A stretch of DNA of 55,064 nucleotides. Source: Akkermansia muciniphila (GTDB taxonomy: Bacteria; Verrucomicrobiota; Verrucomicrobiia; Limisphaerales; BJHT01). Below the pieces are notes generated by a model. The model made no database searches and had not been told where the DNA came from. It worked only from the letters and a program-made list of their open reading frames with translations. Below are positions 16,130 to 25,900 of the stretch, one piece after another (the first letter of the stretch is position 1; each line of letters opens with the position of its first letter). Where the stretch lies: contig CAMAUZ010000053.1 in assembly GCA_945861535.1 (NCBI GenBank), positions 1 through 55,064 on the forward strand, written 5' to 3'. The translations under genes and the position numbers were made by a program.

Positions 16130-16625
16130 ACGGCCGCGGAGTGCGGCCGTCCCCGGCCGCAGCGGCAACACCGGAGCCGGAGCGTTGGAAATTTGTTGCG
16201 CCCTCGCGAGTGCGTGGCTGCTGCGGGCGGGACGCCCGCGCTCCGGAGTCCTCGCAGCGCGCTTGGATTTTGGCGCGCGGGCAGTGCCCGCCCGCAACGG
16301 CTCCGCACCTGCGACAACCCCAAAAATTCTCAGCACCCCGGCTCCGGTGTTGCCGCTGCGACCGGGGTCCGGTCGCGCTCCTTGGGTTGGAGCTCCGCCG
16401 CCCTGTCCTACAACTCTGCAAAATCCTCGCCCGCCGCGAGGATTTTTCCCGGAGCGCGGCTGTGTGCGCGGAGCACCAGCCGCAGCAGGTTGACCGCACG
16501 GAAAGCCTCTGATTTCTAAGGGTGCCCACGACGTTTCGGGGCTGCTGCGGCTGGTCCTCGGCGGACACAGCCGCGCTCCTTGGGCTGCGGCTCCGCCGAA
16601 CTGTGTTCATCGTGTCTCGGTGGTT
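16130..16625. repeat. Composite GC-rich palindromic element, copy 1
   Basis: A mosaic of short hairpins such as GCGGGCGGGACGCCCGC, with repeated GGAGCGCGGC and CTACAACTCTGCAAAATCC motifs. About 16276-16625 matches 42190-42540 in reverse-complement orientation over roughly 350 bases. Both copies lie in convergent gene gaps. Confidence 0.8.
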
Positions 16626-16770
16626 CCCCTAATTGGCTCGAGTGAATAGTCACGGCCAAAGCGGGCATGAGGGTTTGGCTGCGCTGACTCTCGGCTGAAG
16701 CCGGGTGCTGAGGAGCAGGCGGCACTGCCACCCGCGGAATCTGGGCCACCGGCGCACGCGCCGCTCTTAT

Positions 16771-16972
16771 CCGTAACTATGCAGTGAGGGCGACAGGAGC
16801 GCGGCCTTCAGGCCGCAGCAACGTTCATCCGCAGCGAACGTTACAAACAACCCGAACGCGGACCTCCACTCACCCTATACTGAGTCAGAAAAGGAGTCTG
16901 GAAATTCGCTCGCCCCATACAGTATCCACGCTCCTGCGGCCTGAAGGCTGCGCTCCTGCTGCATAGTCACGG
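16771..16972. repeat. MITE-like palindromic element, copy 2
   Basis: About 202 bp bounded by CCGTAACTATGCAG and its near-perfect inverse CTGCATAGTCACGG. It contains GCGGCCTTCAGGCCGC and a diverged but recognisable copy of the centre of 12595-12806. Like copy 1 it is followed within about 50 bases by an AGCTCAAAG repeat. Confidence 0.87.
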
Positions 16973-17018
16973 CTTATTCTCCCGCCGACGAAGGTCCGCC
17001 GCTCCCCCTGTTCCGGTC

Positions 17019-17056
17019 CTTCCCTTGAGCTTTGAGCTTTATCCTTTGAGCTTTTC
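17019..17056 (-). repeat. AGCTCAAAG 3'-end repeat at ABC gene stop
   Basis: On the minus strand the ABC ATPase gene reads into this repeat, and its TAA (17041-17039) and last codons (EKLKG) are formed by it. Same orientation relative to the gene as the other 3'-end copies. Confidence 0.92.
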
Positions 17057-17992
17057 CCCCCTCGTCGTCAGCGCCACGAACACATCCTCGAGCGACGGCG
17101 CGATCACGCGGATGTCGGCGCGCAGGATTCCCACCAGCGCGAGTTCGGAGCGGATGCGCGCCTCGGTCAGGCCGTGGTCGATGAGCAGGTGCATGGACTG
17201 GCCGAACACGGTCGCGCTGCGCACGCCCGCGAGCCGGTGCATCGCCTGCAAGCCGACGGTGACGTGGTCGCAGGTCACGTCGAGCCGACGGGTGCCGGCG
17301 GGATTGACCTCGGGCATTTGCTTGAGGTCGTCGGGCAGGCCGCACACCACGAGCTTGGAAAGATGGATGTAGCCGACGTGCGAGCACCGCTCGGCTTCGT
17401 CCATGTAGTGCGTGGTGACAAACAGCGTCATGCCCTGGCTCGAAAACTCGAACAGCAAATCCCACAGCTCGCGCCGCGCGACCGGATCAATGCCGGCGGT
17501 TGGCTCATCGAGGAACAGCACCTGCGGGCGATGCACGAGCGCGCACGCCATCGCGAGGCGTTGCCGCCAGCCGCCGGAGAGCAGGGACGCGCGGCGTTGC
17601 AGGAACGGCTCCAGATGCGCCATCGCGATCAGTTCATCCCGGCGCTTCGCCAGCGCCGCGCCGCCCAGGCCGTACAAACGCCCGTAAAACATGAGGTTCT
17701 CGTGAACGGTCAGCTCGTCGTAGAGCGAGAATTTCTGCGACATGTAGCCGATCAGCGTCTTGATGCGGTCGGTCTCTGCGGCGACATCGAAGCCGTTCAG
17801 CCAGGCGTGGCCGGAGGTCGGTTGCAGCAGGCCGCACAACATGCGGATCACGGTGGATTTGCCCGAGCCATTTGGGCCGAGGAAACCGAAGATCGAGCCG
17901 CGCGCGATCGAGAAGGAAACGTTGTCCACCGCGGTGAAACTGCCGAAGCGGCGCGTGAGATTCTCGCAGCGGATGATGGCTTCGGCGGGCAT
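17039..17992 (-). CDS. ABC-2 type transporter ATPase
   Basis: A 317-residue nucleotide-binding subunit. Walker A is GPNGSGKST, the Q-loop is in IGYMSQKFSLYDEL, the signature is LSGGWRQRLAMACAL, Walker B is VLFLDEPTAGIDP, and the switch His is in TTHYMDEAERC. The C-terminal ~80 residues form the extra domain typical of YbhF/CcmA/DrrA-like exporters. It lies 163 bases downstream of a HlyD-type gene, the usual pairing of YbhG-YbhF systems, but no ABC-2 permease gene follows; the next 1.1 kb is repeat DNA. The final residues are encoded by an AGCTCAAAG repeat, so the original C-terminus may have been replaced. Confidence 0.93.
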   Translation of the reverse strand: MPAEAIIRCENLTRRFGSFTAVDNVSFSIARGSIFGFLGPNGSGKSTVIRMLCGLLQPTSGHAWLNGFDVAAETDRIKTLIGYMSQKFSLYDELTVHENLMFYGRLYGLGGAALAKRRDELIAMAHLEPFLQRRASLLSGGWRQRLAMACALVHRPQVLFLDEPTAGIDPVARRELWDLLFEFSSQGMTLFVTTHYMDEAERCSHVGYIHLSKLVVCGLPDDLKQMPEVNPAGTRRLDVTCDHVTVGLQAMHRLAGVRSATVFGQSMHLLIDHGLTEARIRSELALVGILRADIRVIAPSLEDVFVALTTRGEKLKG

Positions 17993-18029
17993 GGGCGGCG
18001 GCGGGAGGGCGGAGGGAATCAGTGATTTT

Positions 18030-18154
18030 CAACCACCGATGGACACGAATGGCCACGGGTGGGAAAGGAGGATTCCCAGCGGCGCAGAGCACTCAACGGT
18101 TGCGGCGGCCGAGATGGGTTTTTATCCGGGTTCATCCGTGTCCATCGGTGGTTG
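18030..18154. repeat. Inverted repeat between hlyD-like and ABC genes
   Basis: Arms 18030-18051 (CAACCACCGATGGACACG...) and 18133-18154 (...CGTGTCCATCGGTGGTTG) pair with one mismatch in 22. One end lies one base from the HlyD-type stop codon. A related single arm, CCGTGTCCATCCGTGGTTGG, occurs at about 44456-44475. Confidence 0.9.
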
Positions 18155-18155
18155 C

Positions 18156-19169
18156 TCAATTCTTCCTCCCCGTCGCGGGAGCAGCCGCGACCGGGGCCGC
18201 GGGCTTGCGGCCCGGTCGGGCCAACTCCGCCGGCAGGTTGGGAAAATCCGCCTCGATGGACATGCCTCCGCGGAGTTTGCCGCCGGGATTTGGCAGGCCG
18301 ATTTTAACGCCAAACACCTGCTGCAATCGCTCGTCGCGGGTCTGCACGTTGCGCGGAGTGAACTCCGCCGCCCGGCTGATCTGCTCGATGACGCCGGGGA
18401 AGGTTTCGTTCGGCGACGCATCGGGTTTCACCACCGCTCGCTGGCCGACCTGGAGATGGCGCAACCACGGCTCGGGCACGAACACGCGGACCCACAGATG
18501 ATCGTTCAGCAGCAGCGTGGCGGCCTCGCGATTGGGGGCAAGCACGTCGCCGACCTTCACGTTGAGCACTTCGAGAATGCAGTTCGTCGGCGCGAGAATC
18601 CGTGTCTCGCGGAGCTGGGCATCGATCTCCGCCAGTTGCGCGCGCACCTGCGCGAGGCGTTCCGGGCGCGTGCCGGCGGTCAGCAAATCGAAGCGGCTGC
18701 GGGCCGCCGCCGCCTGCTTGTCGAGCATCGCCAACCGGCTGGTGGCGCGGTCGCGTTCGGTGGCGGACACCGCGCGGACGGCGAACAGTTCGCGCGCCCG
18801 TTTGTCCTCGGAGCGGGCGAATTCGAGATCGGCGGTGAGGGCTTCCCACTCCTGGCGCGCGGCGGCGATTTCCTCGCGGCGCGGGCCGTTGACCATTTCC
18901 TCGAGCAGCGCGGCGGAATAATCGCGGCGCGCCTTCAGCTCGGCGGCATCGAGTTCAATGAGGGTGGCGCCGGCGGTCAGGGCGTCGCCTTCGCGGGCGA
19001 GGATGCGCTCGACGCGCCCGCCGTAGCGCGAGGCGATGTGGACTTCGTCGGCCTCGATGGTGCCGGAGATCGCGTGGTCGGTGGCGGAGGAATTGCGCCA
19101 GTCGCAGCCGCTGCTGGCGAGCCAGAGGAGCAGCGTGGCAGCGACGGGAATGAATATTCGTTTGGGCAC
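18156..19169 (-). CDS. HlyD-family membrane fusion lipoprotein
   Basis: A 337-residue periplasmic adaptor. The N-terminus is a signal peptide with a lipobox-like SSGC (residues 19-22). Then come a biotinyl-lipoyl-like half motif (SGTIEADEVHIASRYGGRVE), an alpha-hairpin coiled coil (about 80-185), the second lipoyl half (ILAPTNCILEVLNVKVGDVL) and a beta-barrel domain with VGQRAVVKPDASPNETF. It resembles YbhG, which connects an ABC exporter to an outer-membrane channel. The start ATG 19169 precedes the signal peptide. It is probably cotranscribed with the ATPase. No TolC-type gene is seen. Confidence 0.9.
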   Translation of the reverse strand: MPKRIFIPVAATLLLWLASSGCDWRNSSATDHAISGTIEADEVHIASRYGGRVERILAREGDALTAGATLIELDAAELKARRDYSAALLEEMVNGPRREEIAAARQEWEALTADLEFARSEDKRARELFAVRAVSATERDRATSRLAMLDKQAAAARSRFDLLTAGTRPERLAQVRAQLAEIDAQLRETRILAPTNCILEVLNVKVGDVLAPNREAATLLLNDHLWVRVFVPEPWLRHLQVGQRAVVKPDASPNETFPGVIEQISRAAEFTPRNVQTRDERLQQVFGVKIGLPNPGGKLRGGMSIEADFPNLPAELARPGRKPAAPVAAAPATGRKN

Positions 19170-19361
19170 CGTGGGGCGGACGCTAACGCAAACCCCGGCG
19201 TGGTTGCCAGCCTCGCGTCGCAGGTAGGGCGCGTCTGTCCTCAGCGCGCCGGTGGGGCGTCCATCCGTTCCGCGGCGCGCTGAGGACAGACGCGCCCCAC
19301 CAATTGCCGCGCCCTATCCGCCTCCTCACGTCGGCGGCTACGAGTCGGTGGCGGTCTCGCG

Positions 19362-22300
19362 CTATTCCACCAAGCGCACGCGGTAGAAAAGCGGGCCGGC
19401 GGCGGAGTTGGTGGCGCGGTATTCGCGGTCCCAGCCGTTGCCGGGGACGTTGGTAATCACCGCGGTCCAGTTGGTTCCGAAGAGGCTCGGGCTGCATTCG
19501 AGGACGTAGTTTTTCGAGAACGCGGTCGGCCAGCGCAGGACGATCTCGTGCGGGTGGGAGTTCGAGCCGCGGCCGGCGCGCATGTGGAAATGGGACGCCG
19601 CGTCGTTCAGATCCGTGCCCGCGCGGAACTCGGCGCGGTTGGAGATGCCGTCGCCATCGGCGTCGGCGTGCGCGGCGGCGAGGAGATTCGAGACCGAGCC
19701 GAAATGCCGCAGCCGCCACGCGTCGGGAATGCCATCGCCGAGCGCCGAGCCGGAGCGATCCCGCAGCGTGAGCAGGCCGTTGACGATCTGCCGCGGGAAC
19801 AGGCCGATGCCGTTGGGTGAAGCCGACGCGTGATCGAAGCTGACCGCGTAGGCGGCGCTTGCTGGCGCGTTCGCCGGAAGCGTGACCACCAGCGTGCCGA
19901 CGAGGTTGGTGCCGGTGACGCCCGCGACGGTGTGATCGAGCCACACGCCCGCGTAATTGCCCGGCCCGGTCGAAGTGCTGGTGAACGGCTGGCCCAGTCC
20001 CGCGACCGGATTGAACTGCACCGTCGTTGTGATCGGCGGCGAGCCGTCGAGCGGATTCACGTTGAGATTCAGCATCAGCACGCGGATGGGAAATGCGCCG
20101 GTGATGCGAACGCTGATGGGGATTGCCAACGTGCCGCCCGCGCTGGCGGTTGCGTCACCCGCGACAAACGTCACCGCCGCCGGTTCGTCGCCAGTCGGCG
20201 TCTCGGCCCCGAGTTTGGCGCGCAGCGGCGCGGACAAACCAGTGCGGAACACATTCGGCACTTCCTCCGCGACGCGCACGCCGCCGGACCAGTAGCGGCG
20301 GTACCATTTGAGCGTCGGGTCGAGCGAGCGGCGGAAGGTGACGAAGATGTCGTCCACGTTCAGCGCCCCGTCGCCCAGCGTGATGGCGTCGATCACGGAG
20401 GCGTCGGAACCATTGAAAATCGGGAATGAACTGCCGTTGGAGGAATCCATCGCGTCGAAGAAATCACTGCCTGTGGGCGGGCGGTTCACCGAGTAGGCGG
20501 CGGCTTGGAAAATCTGGAGCACGTCCACGCTCAACAGCGAGCCATCGCCGAAATCGCCGGCGTTAAACCAGCGGAACGGCGCGGTGTCGCCGACGATGTA
20601 TTTGAGCTGCCCGACGGTGACGAGTTTGACCGAGTTGATCGGCGCGGCATTGGTCAGCGCGCCCTCGGTCGGCGTCTCGATGAAGACGTCGGAGGAGAGG
20701 CCGTTGGCGGTGGCGCTGGGACGGGTGACCTCGACGAGATACTGCTGCCCGGCGGTCGCCGCGGGCGGAATGCTGAAGGCGAAGCTGCCCACGACGACGC
20801 GGCCGTCGGCGCTGAGGAAGCGGCGGTTGTGGGCGCGCGAGTAGGTGATGAGGTCCTGGTTGCCGGTGTCGTAGAGGTTGGTCATGCCGGGGGTTTCGAG
20901 CCAGCCGACGCCGATGAGATTTTGCGCGACGTTGGTGAACAGCAGGTTCGACATCGAGCCGCCGGAGAACATCAGCGGCGGAATGCGCAGGAAGAAACCG
21001 TTGTTTACGGGATGGGGTTTTTCGAGGTGCGAGGTGAAGCCCACCGCGCCGGGCGCGACGGCGGGCGAGCCGTTGGTGGCGGCGGCGCTCACCGCGAACT
21101 GGAGCGACATCATCCGTTGATCGGGCAGCAGGCTGAGCGTGATCGGCGCGTAGAAGCGTTGTCCCGGCGAGCCGACAAACGAGCTTGAGGCCTCGCCGCT
21201 GTCGAAGCCGAACGTGATGCGGTTGGCGACGAAATTGGAGGGCGTGAAGAGATTCGAGACCACGGCGCTGGGGACGAAGTGATCTTTGTAGGCGATGACT
21301 TTGAACAGCAGGTTGCTGGTGCCGAGGTTGAGCGAAACCGGATCGCCGGAGGCAATCGGGCCGAGGCTGGGCAGGCCGTTGGTCGGGTCCGAGCCGTCGA
21401 TGGTGTAATACATTTTCGCGCCGGTCGTGAGGTTCGAGACCCGGAAGGACGCGGCGTTGTCACCGGCGATGTCGGGCGTGGCGGTCTTGAATTGAAAGCG
21501 CGCCTTCACCACCGGGCTGGGCCGACGGCCATCCATCGAGCTGATCGACTTGATGGTGAGATCGGGCTGCACGGGCGAGATGAGCGAAGGCGGCAGCGAC
21601 GAGCCGCCGTTGCGATAGAGCGGCGCGAGGCCGGTGGCCGAGGTGGGATTGGGCACCGTGTCCTCGAACGCGTTCGGCGGCGTGCTGCCGGAACTGAAGT
21701 AAGTCTCGACGCCCGCCTCGGCGAGGATGGCGATGGGGACCTCGTTGTTGAACACGGCCTGCGTCACCGGCACGAGCTGCGTCGTGGTCTGGCCGGTGGT
21801 GGGATCCACGGCGAGAATCACATAGCCAATCTGGGGGGAGTCGATGGCCGGCAACGGCGGCGATTGCTGCACGCGGCGCACGGCGCCATTGCCGGAATCG
21901 ACAACGAGAAATGCGCCGTTCAACGGGTCGGGGGCGAGGCCGATGGGGGAGTTGAATTTCGCGATATTGGTCGCGCCATTCGCGAGGCCGGACTGGCCCG
22001 CCTGGCCCGCGGAGGTCTCGACGGTGAAGGTGCCGAACGGGGCGTTGGTGAAGAGCCGCCGCAGCGTGTGATTGCCAGAGTCGGCGATGAGCAGGCCGGG
22101 GCCGGCGCCCATCCACCAGAGGGCGCGCGGCGCGCTGAACTGCGCGTTGAGGGCGTTGGGAAAAGCATCGCCGGCACCGCTCTGGCCGGTGCCGGCGCGG
22201 ATGCTGACGGAGCCGTCCGGGGCGACGGACTTGATCTGATGGTTCAGCGTGTCGGCGACCCAGAGTTCGCCGGCGTCCCCGAGCGAGAGGCCGTTGGGTT

Positions 22301-22877
22301 GGTTGAATCCGATGGCGTAGGTGGTGACGACGTTGTTCGTGTCGAGCTTGCGGATGACGTTGTTCTTCGAGTCGGCGATGAAGACGTTGCCGGCGGCATC
22401 GGCGGTGACGCCGAGCGGGGTGTTGAAGCGTGCGACGCTGCCCGCGCCGTTCGCCGAGCCGGGAGCGCCGGGAGCGCCGGCGAGCGTGGTGACGCGGCCA
22501 TCGAAACCCACGAGGCGGATGGTGTGATTGCCCGAGTCCGCGACGACGAGACCGCCGCGCGCCAGGGCGATGCCCGCCGGACCGAAGAAGCGCGCGACGA
22601 AACCCGCGCCGTCATTGGTGCCGCGGTTGCCGGAGAAATCTCCGGCGAGCGTGAGGAGCGAGCCGTTGTTGGGCGTGTAGCGCACAACGCGATGCGCGCC
22701 GCCGAACAAGCCGCCGCCATCGGTGATGAAATAATTTCCGTCGGGTCCGATCACGACGCTGTGCGGCTCGACCAGGCCGCTGGCGAACACGGTGTCAACG
22801 GTCTGCGCGTGCGCGCCAGTGACCGTGGCCGCGAGGAACGCCGTGAGGAGAAATCCGGTGAATGCCTTTGTTTTCAT
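19362..22877 (-). CDS. Giant exported NHL-propeller protein, paralog A
   Basis: A 1,171-residue secreted protein with a clear signal peptide (MKTKAFTGFLL...GAHAQ). Residues about 30-345 form NHL-type propeller blades (repeated VADSGNHTIR, IADSKNNVIRKLD, VADTLNHQIKSV). About 480-560 resembles a CHB_HEX_C_1 module (YYTIDGSDPTNG). Then come a cohesin-like beta-sandwich (about 565-770), a dockerin-like segment with paired GD-rich loops (NAGDFGDGSLLSVDVLQIF, GDGALNVDDIFVTFRRSL), a second cohesin-like domain (about 915-1060), a thrombospondin-3-like loop (DADGDGISNRAEFRAGTD) and a C-terminal YVLECSPSLFGTNW...FYRVRLVE module. The cohesin and dockerin labels are pattern-based inference. It starts 24 bases after paralog B's stop, as the last gene of the secretin unit. 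Confidence 0.85.
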   Translation of the reverse strand: MKTKAFTGFLLTAFLAATVTGAHAQTVDTVFASGLVEPHSVVIGPDGNYFITDGGGLFGGAHRVVRYTPNNGSLLTLAGDFSGNRGTNDGAGFVARFFGPAGIALARGGLVVADSGNHTIRLVGFDGRVTTLAGAPGAPGSANGAGSVARFNTPLGVTADAAGNVFIADSKNNVIRKLDTNNVVTTYAIGFNQPNGLSLGDAGELWVADTLNHQIKSVAPDGSVSIRAGTGQSGAGDAFPNALNAQFSAPRALWWMGAGPGLLIADSGNHTLRRLFTNAPFGTFTVETSAGQAGQSGLANGATNIAKFNSPIGLAPDPLNGAFLVVDSGNGAVRRVQQSPPLPAIDSPQIGYVILAVDPTTGQTTTQLVPVTQAVFNNEVPIAILAEAGVETYFSSGSTPPNAFEDTVPNPTSATGLAPLYRNGGSSLPPSLISPVQPDLTIKSISSMDGRRPSPVVKARFQFKTATPDIAGDNAASFRVSNLTTGAKMYYTIDGSDPTNGLPSLGPIASGDPVSLNLGTSNLLFKVIAYKDHFVPSAVVSNLFTPSNFVANRITFGFDSGEASSSFVGSPGQRFYAPITLSLLPDQRMMSLQFAVSAAATNGSPAVAPGAVGFTSHLEKPHPVNNGFFLRIPPLMFSGGSMSNLLFTNVAQNLIGVGWLETPGMTNLYDTGNQDLITYSRAHNRRFLSADGRVVVGSFAFSIPPAATAGQQYLVEVTRPSATANGLSSDVFIETPTEGALTNAAPINSVKLVTVGQLKYIVGDTAPFRWFNAGDFGDGSLLSVDVLQIFQAAAYSVNRPPTGSDFFDAMDSSNGSSFPIFNGSDASVIDAITLGDGALNVDDIFVTFRRSLDPTLKWYRRYWSGGVRVAEEVPNVFRTGLSAPLRAKLGAETPTGDEPAAVTFVAGDATASAGGTLAIPISVRITGAFPIRVLMLNLNVNPLDGSPPITTTVQFNPVAGLGQPFTSTSTGPGNYAGVWLDHTVAGVTGTNLVGTLVVTLPANAPASAAYAVSFDHASASPNGIGLFPRQIVNGLLTLRDRSGSALGDGIPDAWRLRHFGSVSNLLAAAHADADGDGISNRAEFRAGTDLNDAASHFHMRAGRGSNSHPHEIVLRWPTAFSKNYVLECSPSLFGTNWTAVITNVPGNGWDREYRATNSAAGPLFYRVRLVE

Positions 22878-22901
22878 GGCTGCTGGCGGGGTGGCGGCGA
22901 A

Positions 22902-25900
22902 TTACGGGAGCACGCGGAGGCGGTAGAAACCGGTGCCGCCCGGCGCAGTGGGCGCGGGGATGTCGGCGGTGTAGCCGTCGCCGGAGTTGGTGGCGAAAGG
23001 CGTCCAGTTCGGCACGACGAGCGAGGGACTCCACTCGGAGACGTAGAGCTTGCCGGGCGCGGTGAGCAGGCGGAGCGCGAGGCCGTCGGGCCGGCCGTTG
23101 GTGAGGCGCGCGGAGGCATCGAGGCGGGGCCGCGAGGCGCGGTCGGTGGGATCGGTGCCGGCGAGGAACTCGGTGAGATTCGACACGCCATCGCCATCGG
23201 GATCGGCGTCCGCAGCGGCGCGCGGGTCATCAACGCTGCCGAAGAAACGGATTTTCCACTCATCGGAAATGCCGTCGACGGGGCGGGGCGCGGGGCCGAC
23301 CCAGACCGCGCCGGAGAGGGTTTCAAACTCATACTGCGTCGCGAGATCGGGCGCGCCGTCGGCGTTGGCGAACTGGATGCGATAGGCATCGCCGCGCGCC
23401 GCGGCGGCGGGAATGCGGAAGCGGAGATGACCAAGGACGGTCCGGGTTTGGCCGGCGAGATTGAGCGCGCCGAGGTTCCACGCGCAGCCGACTTGCGTGG
23501 CGGTGAAATTGACTGGAGCCAGCGCGCCCGCCGCGAGCGGGACGAATTGCACGGCACTCTCGAGCGGCGGCGTGGCGAGGCCGACCGGTGAAACAATCGC
23601 GCGGAATTGCAGGCCGCTGAGGCGGGCGAGTGCGCCGATTTTGACAAAGACCGGGACGCTCACATCGGAGCCGGGCGCGACGTTTTCGACGAGGCCCGCG
23701 CCGAGCAGCGCCTGGCGCTTCCAGATTTCTCCGGCACCGGGAGGGACCACGCGGCCGACGAGGCTGGCGCGCAGCGTCGTGGTGCCGTTGGTGCGCACGC
23801 CGCCGGCGGCCCAGCCGCGCGACCAGTTGTTCGTGCTCACGCCGAGACCGGGCGCGCCGTTCAGGCGCAGCGAGCGCAGGAGGATGATCTGCCAGTCGAG
23901 GAAACGAATCTGGTGGTCGCCGCCGACCGTGCCATCGGCGTCCTCGGGGTAGGCATCCATCGCATCGAAGGCGTCGGTGAAACTGTAGGGGAGGCGGATG
24001 CCGAGGGAGGCGTAGAAGACATTGTTGACATCGCTATTGTTGAGATCTCCCGAGCCGAAATCGCCGGCGTTGTACCAGCCCGACGACGCGGTGTCGCCGA
24101 CGAGGTATGCGAGGCTTTGCACGGTGATCGTTTGCGACGCGAGCGGCGTGAGCGTGACCGGCGTCTGGAGGCCGTCGGACGTGCCGGAGGGCTGGAGGAC
24201 GGTGATCTGGTAGCTGTCGCCATTCGCCGCGCCAGGCGGGAGGGGCACGGCGAGCATCGCGGCGACGCCGAAGCGGCTGACGGACAAATTGGAGTTGGTG
24301 CCGATCATCGAGAGCGCGAGGCCGCGCGTGGTCCCGAAGGTGTAGCCGAGCGAGTTGACGAGCGTGGGCGCGCCGGCCTGGTCGGAGGTGATGGTGGCGA
24401 TGAAGTCGTTGCTGGAGATCGGGAGCGCGCGGAATTGATCGAGAATCATCGGGGCCGCGCCGTTGGGCGTGACCTCGACGCGGAACTGGAGGGACTTGAG
24501 GCGGTCGCTGGCGCGGAGGTTCACGACGACGGGCACGACGATCGTCGAGCCGATGCCGGCGGCGAGCGTGGCGTTGTAGCCGGGCGGGATGCCGATGGTG
24601 GTGACGGGCGCGGCGAGGCCGCTGAGATTGGTGCTGGCGCTGTTGGTGCCGCTGAAGACGAAGGCCTTCAAACGCAGGCTCGCGAGGTCATTCGTCGGAC
24701 TGGCCCAGCGGATCGTGCCGGTGCCGCCGGAGATCGCGAGGGGCGTGCTGTTGGTCGTCGGCTCGGTGCCGTCGGTGGTGAAGAACACGTTCGTGCTGGA
24801 GCTGGTGACGGTGAGGAGCTGGCCCATCGGGAAGTAGCCGGAGTTCGGCGTGAGCGTGAGCGACGGGGGATTCAACGTGATGCCCGAGCTGCCGATGGTG
24901 TCGCCGCCGCCGCTGGACGAGCCGCTCGGGCCGGTGAGGCCGGTGCCGGTGGCTTTGCGCACGAGATGATAAAACTGCTCGGTGACGAACACGTCGCCGC
25001 TGCCGTTGACGACGACGCCCTCGGGTTCGCGGGCCTCGGCGACGGCGGCGGTGCCATCGACCCAGCCGGGGAAGCTGTCGGGGCCGGTATACCAATTCGC
25101 CGCGGCGATGCCGTAGAGCACGGACACGGTGCCGTCGGGCGCAATCTTGCGGAGCTGCTGATTGCCGGTGTCAGCGACGACGAGGAACCCGCCGCCGGCT
25201 TTGGCGAGACGATGCGGGGAGTTGAAGCGCGCGATGCTCGGGCCGCCGTTGATCGCGCCCGCGCCGTTGAGGCCGGTGAGGGTGGTGAGGGCGAGCGTGA
25301 CGGGATTGAAAATGCGAAGGGCGTGATTGCCGGAGTCGCTGATCGCAACGTTGCCGTTGTCGAGCACGACGACGCCGCGCGGCGCGGCGAGCGGGATCGC
25401 GGTGACAGGCGCGAGCGTGGTGACGATGCGGTTGGTGGCGTTGACGAAGCGCAGCGCGCCGGCGAGTTCGGTGACGTAGCAGTTGCCGCTGGCGTCGAGG
25501 GCGAAGGCGGTGGGCGAACTGAGCGCGGTGGCGTTGTTCGTCGCGATGAGATTGCCGAAGCTGTCGTAGCGGCGGATGAGTCCGTCGCCCTGCGTGAGAA
25601 CATAGAGATTGCCGGCGGGATCGAGCGCGACATCGACCGGACGATTCAGGCCGGCGAGGAGCGTGGTGGTCTGGCCGGCGGAGAGATCGAGGCGGCGGAC
25701 GGCGTTGTTGCCAGTGTCGGCGAGGAAGAGGTAGCGGCCGGAGGAATCGAGGGCGAGGCCGGCGGGCTGGTTGAATTGCGCGGTCGCGCCGGTGTCGCCA
25801 TCGGCCGAGCCGGCGGAGGAGGTGGGATTGAACTGGCTCGGTCCGCCGCCGAGCGTGTCGGCGACGACTTGGGCGTGGGAGTGCGCGGGGGCGAGGACGA

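Larger units (their letters stand above)
15950..17038. other. Repeat-filled convergent intergenic block
   Basis: A block of about 1.1 kb with no gene. It holds the composite GC-rich palindrome (about 16130-16625), a short tail that resembles AACACAGTTCGGCGGAGCC-type text, the 202-bp MITE-like copy 2 (16771-16972) and the start of an AGCTCAAAG repeat (17019-17056). Several short open frames exist in it, but they arise from the palindromes. Confidence 0.75.

Noticed and set aside
12554-16966. Short frames containing ATGARPSGR in both MITE-like copies
   Set aside because: Copy 1 encodes the peptide on both strands because the palindrome reads the same in both directions; there is no ribosome site and no conserved length.
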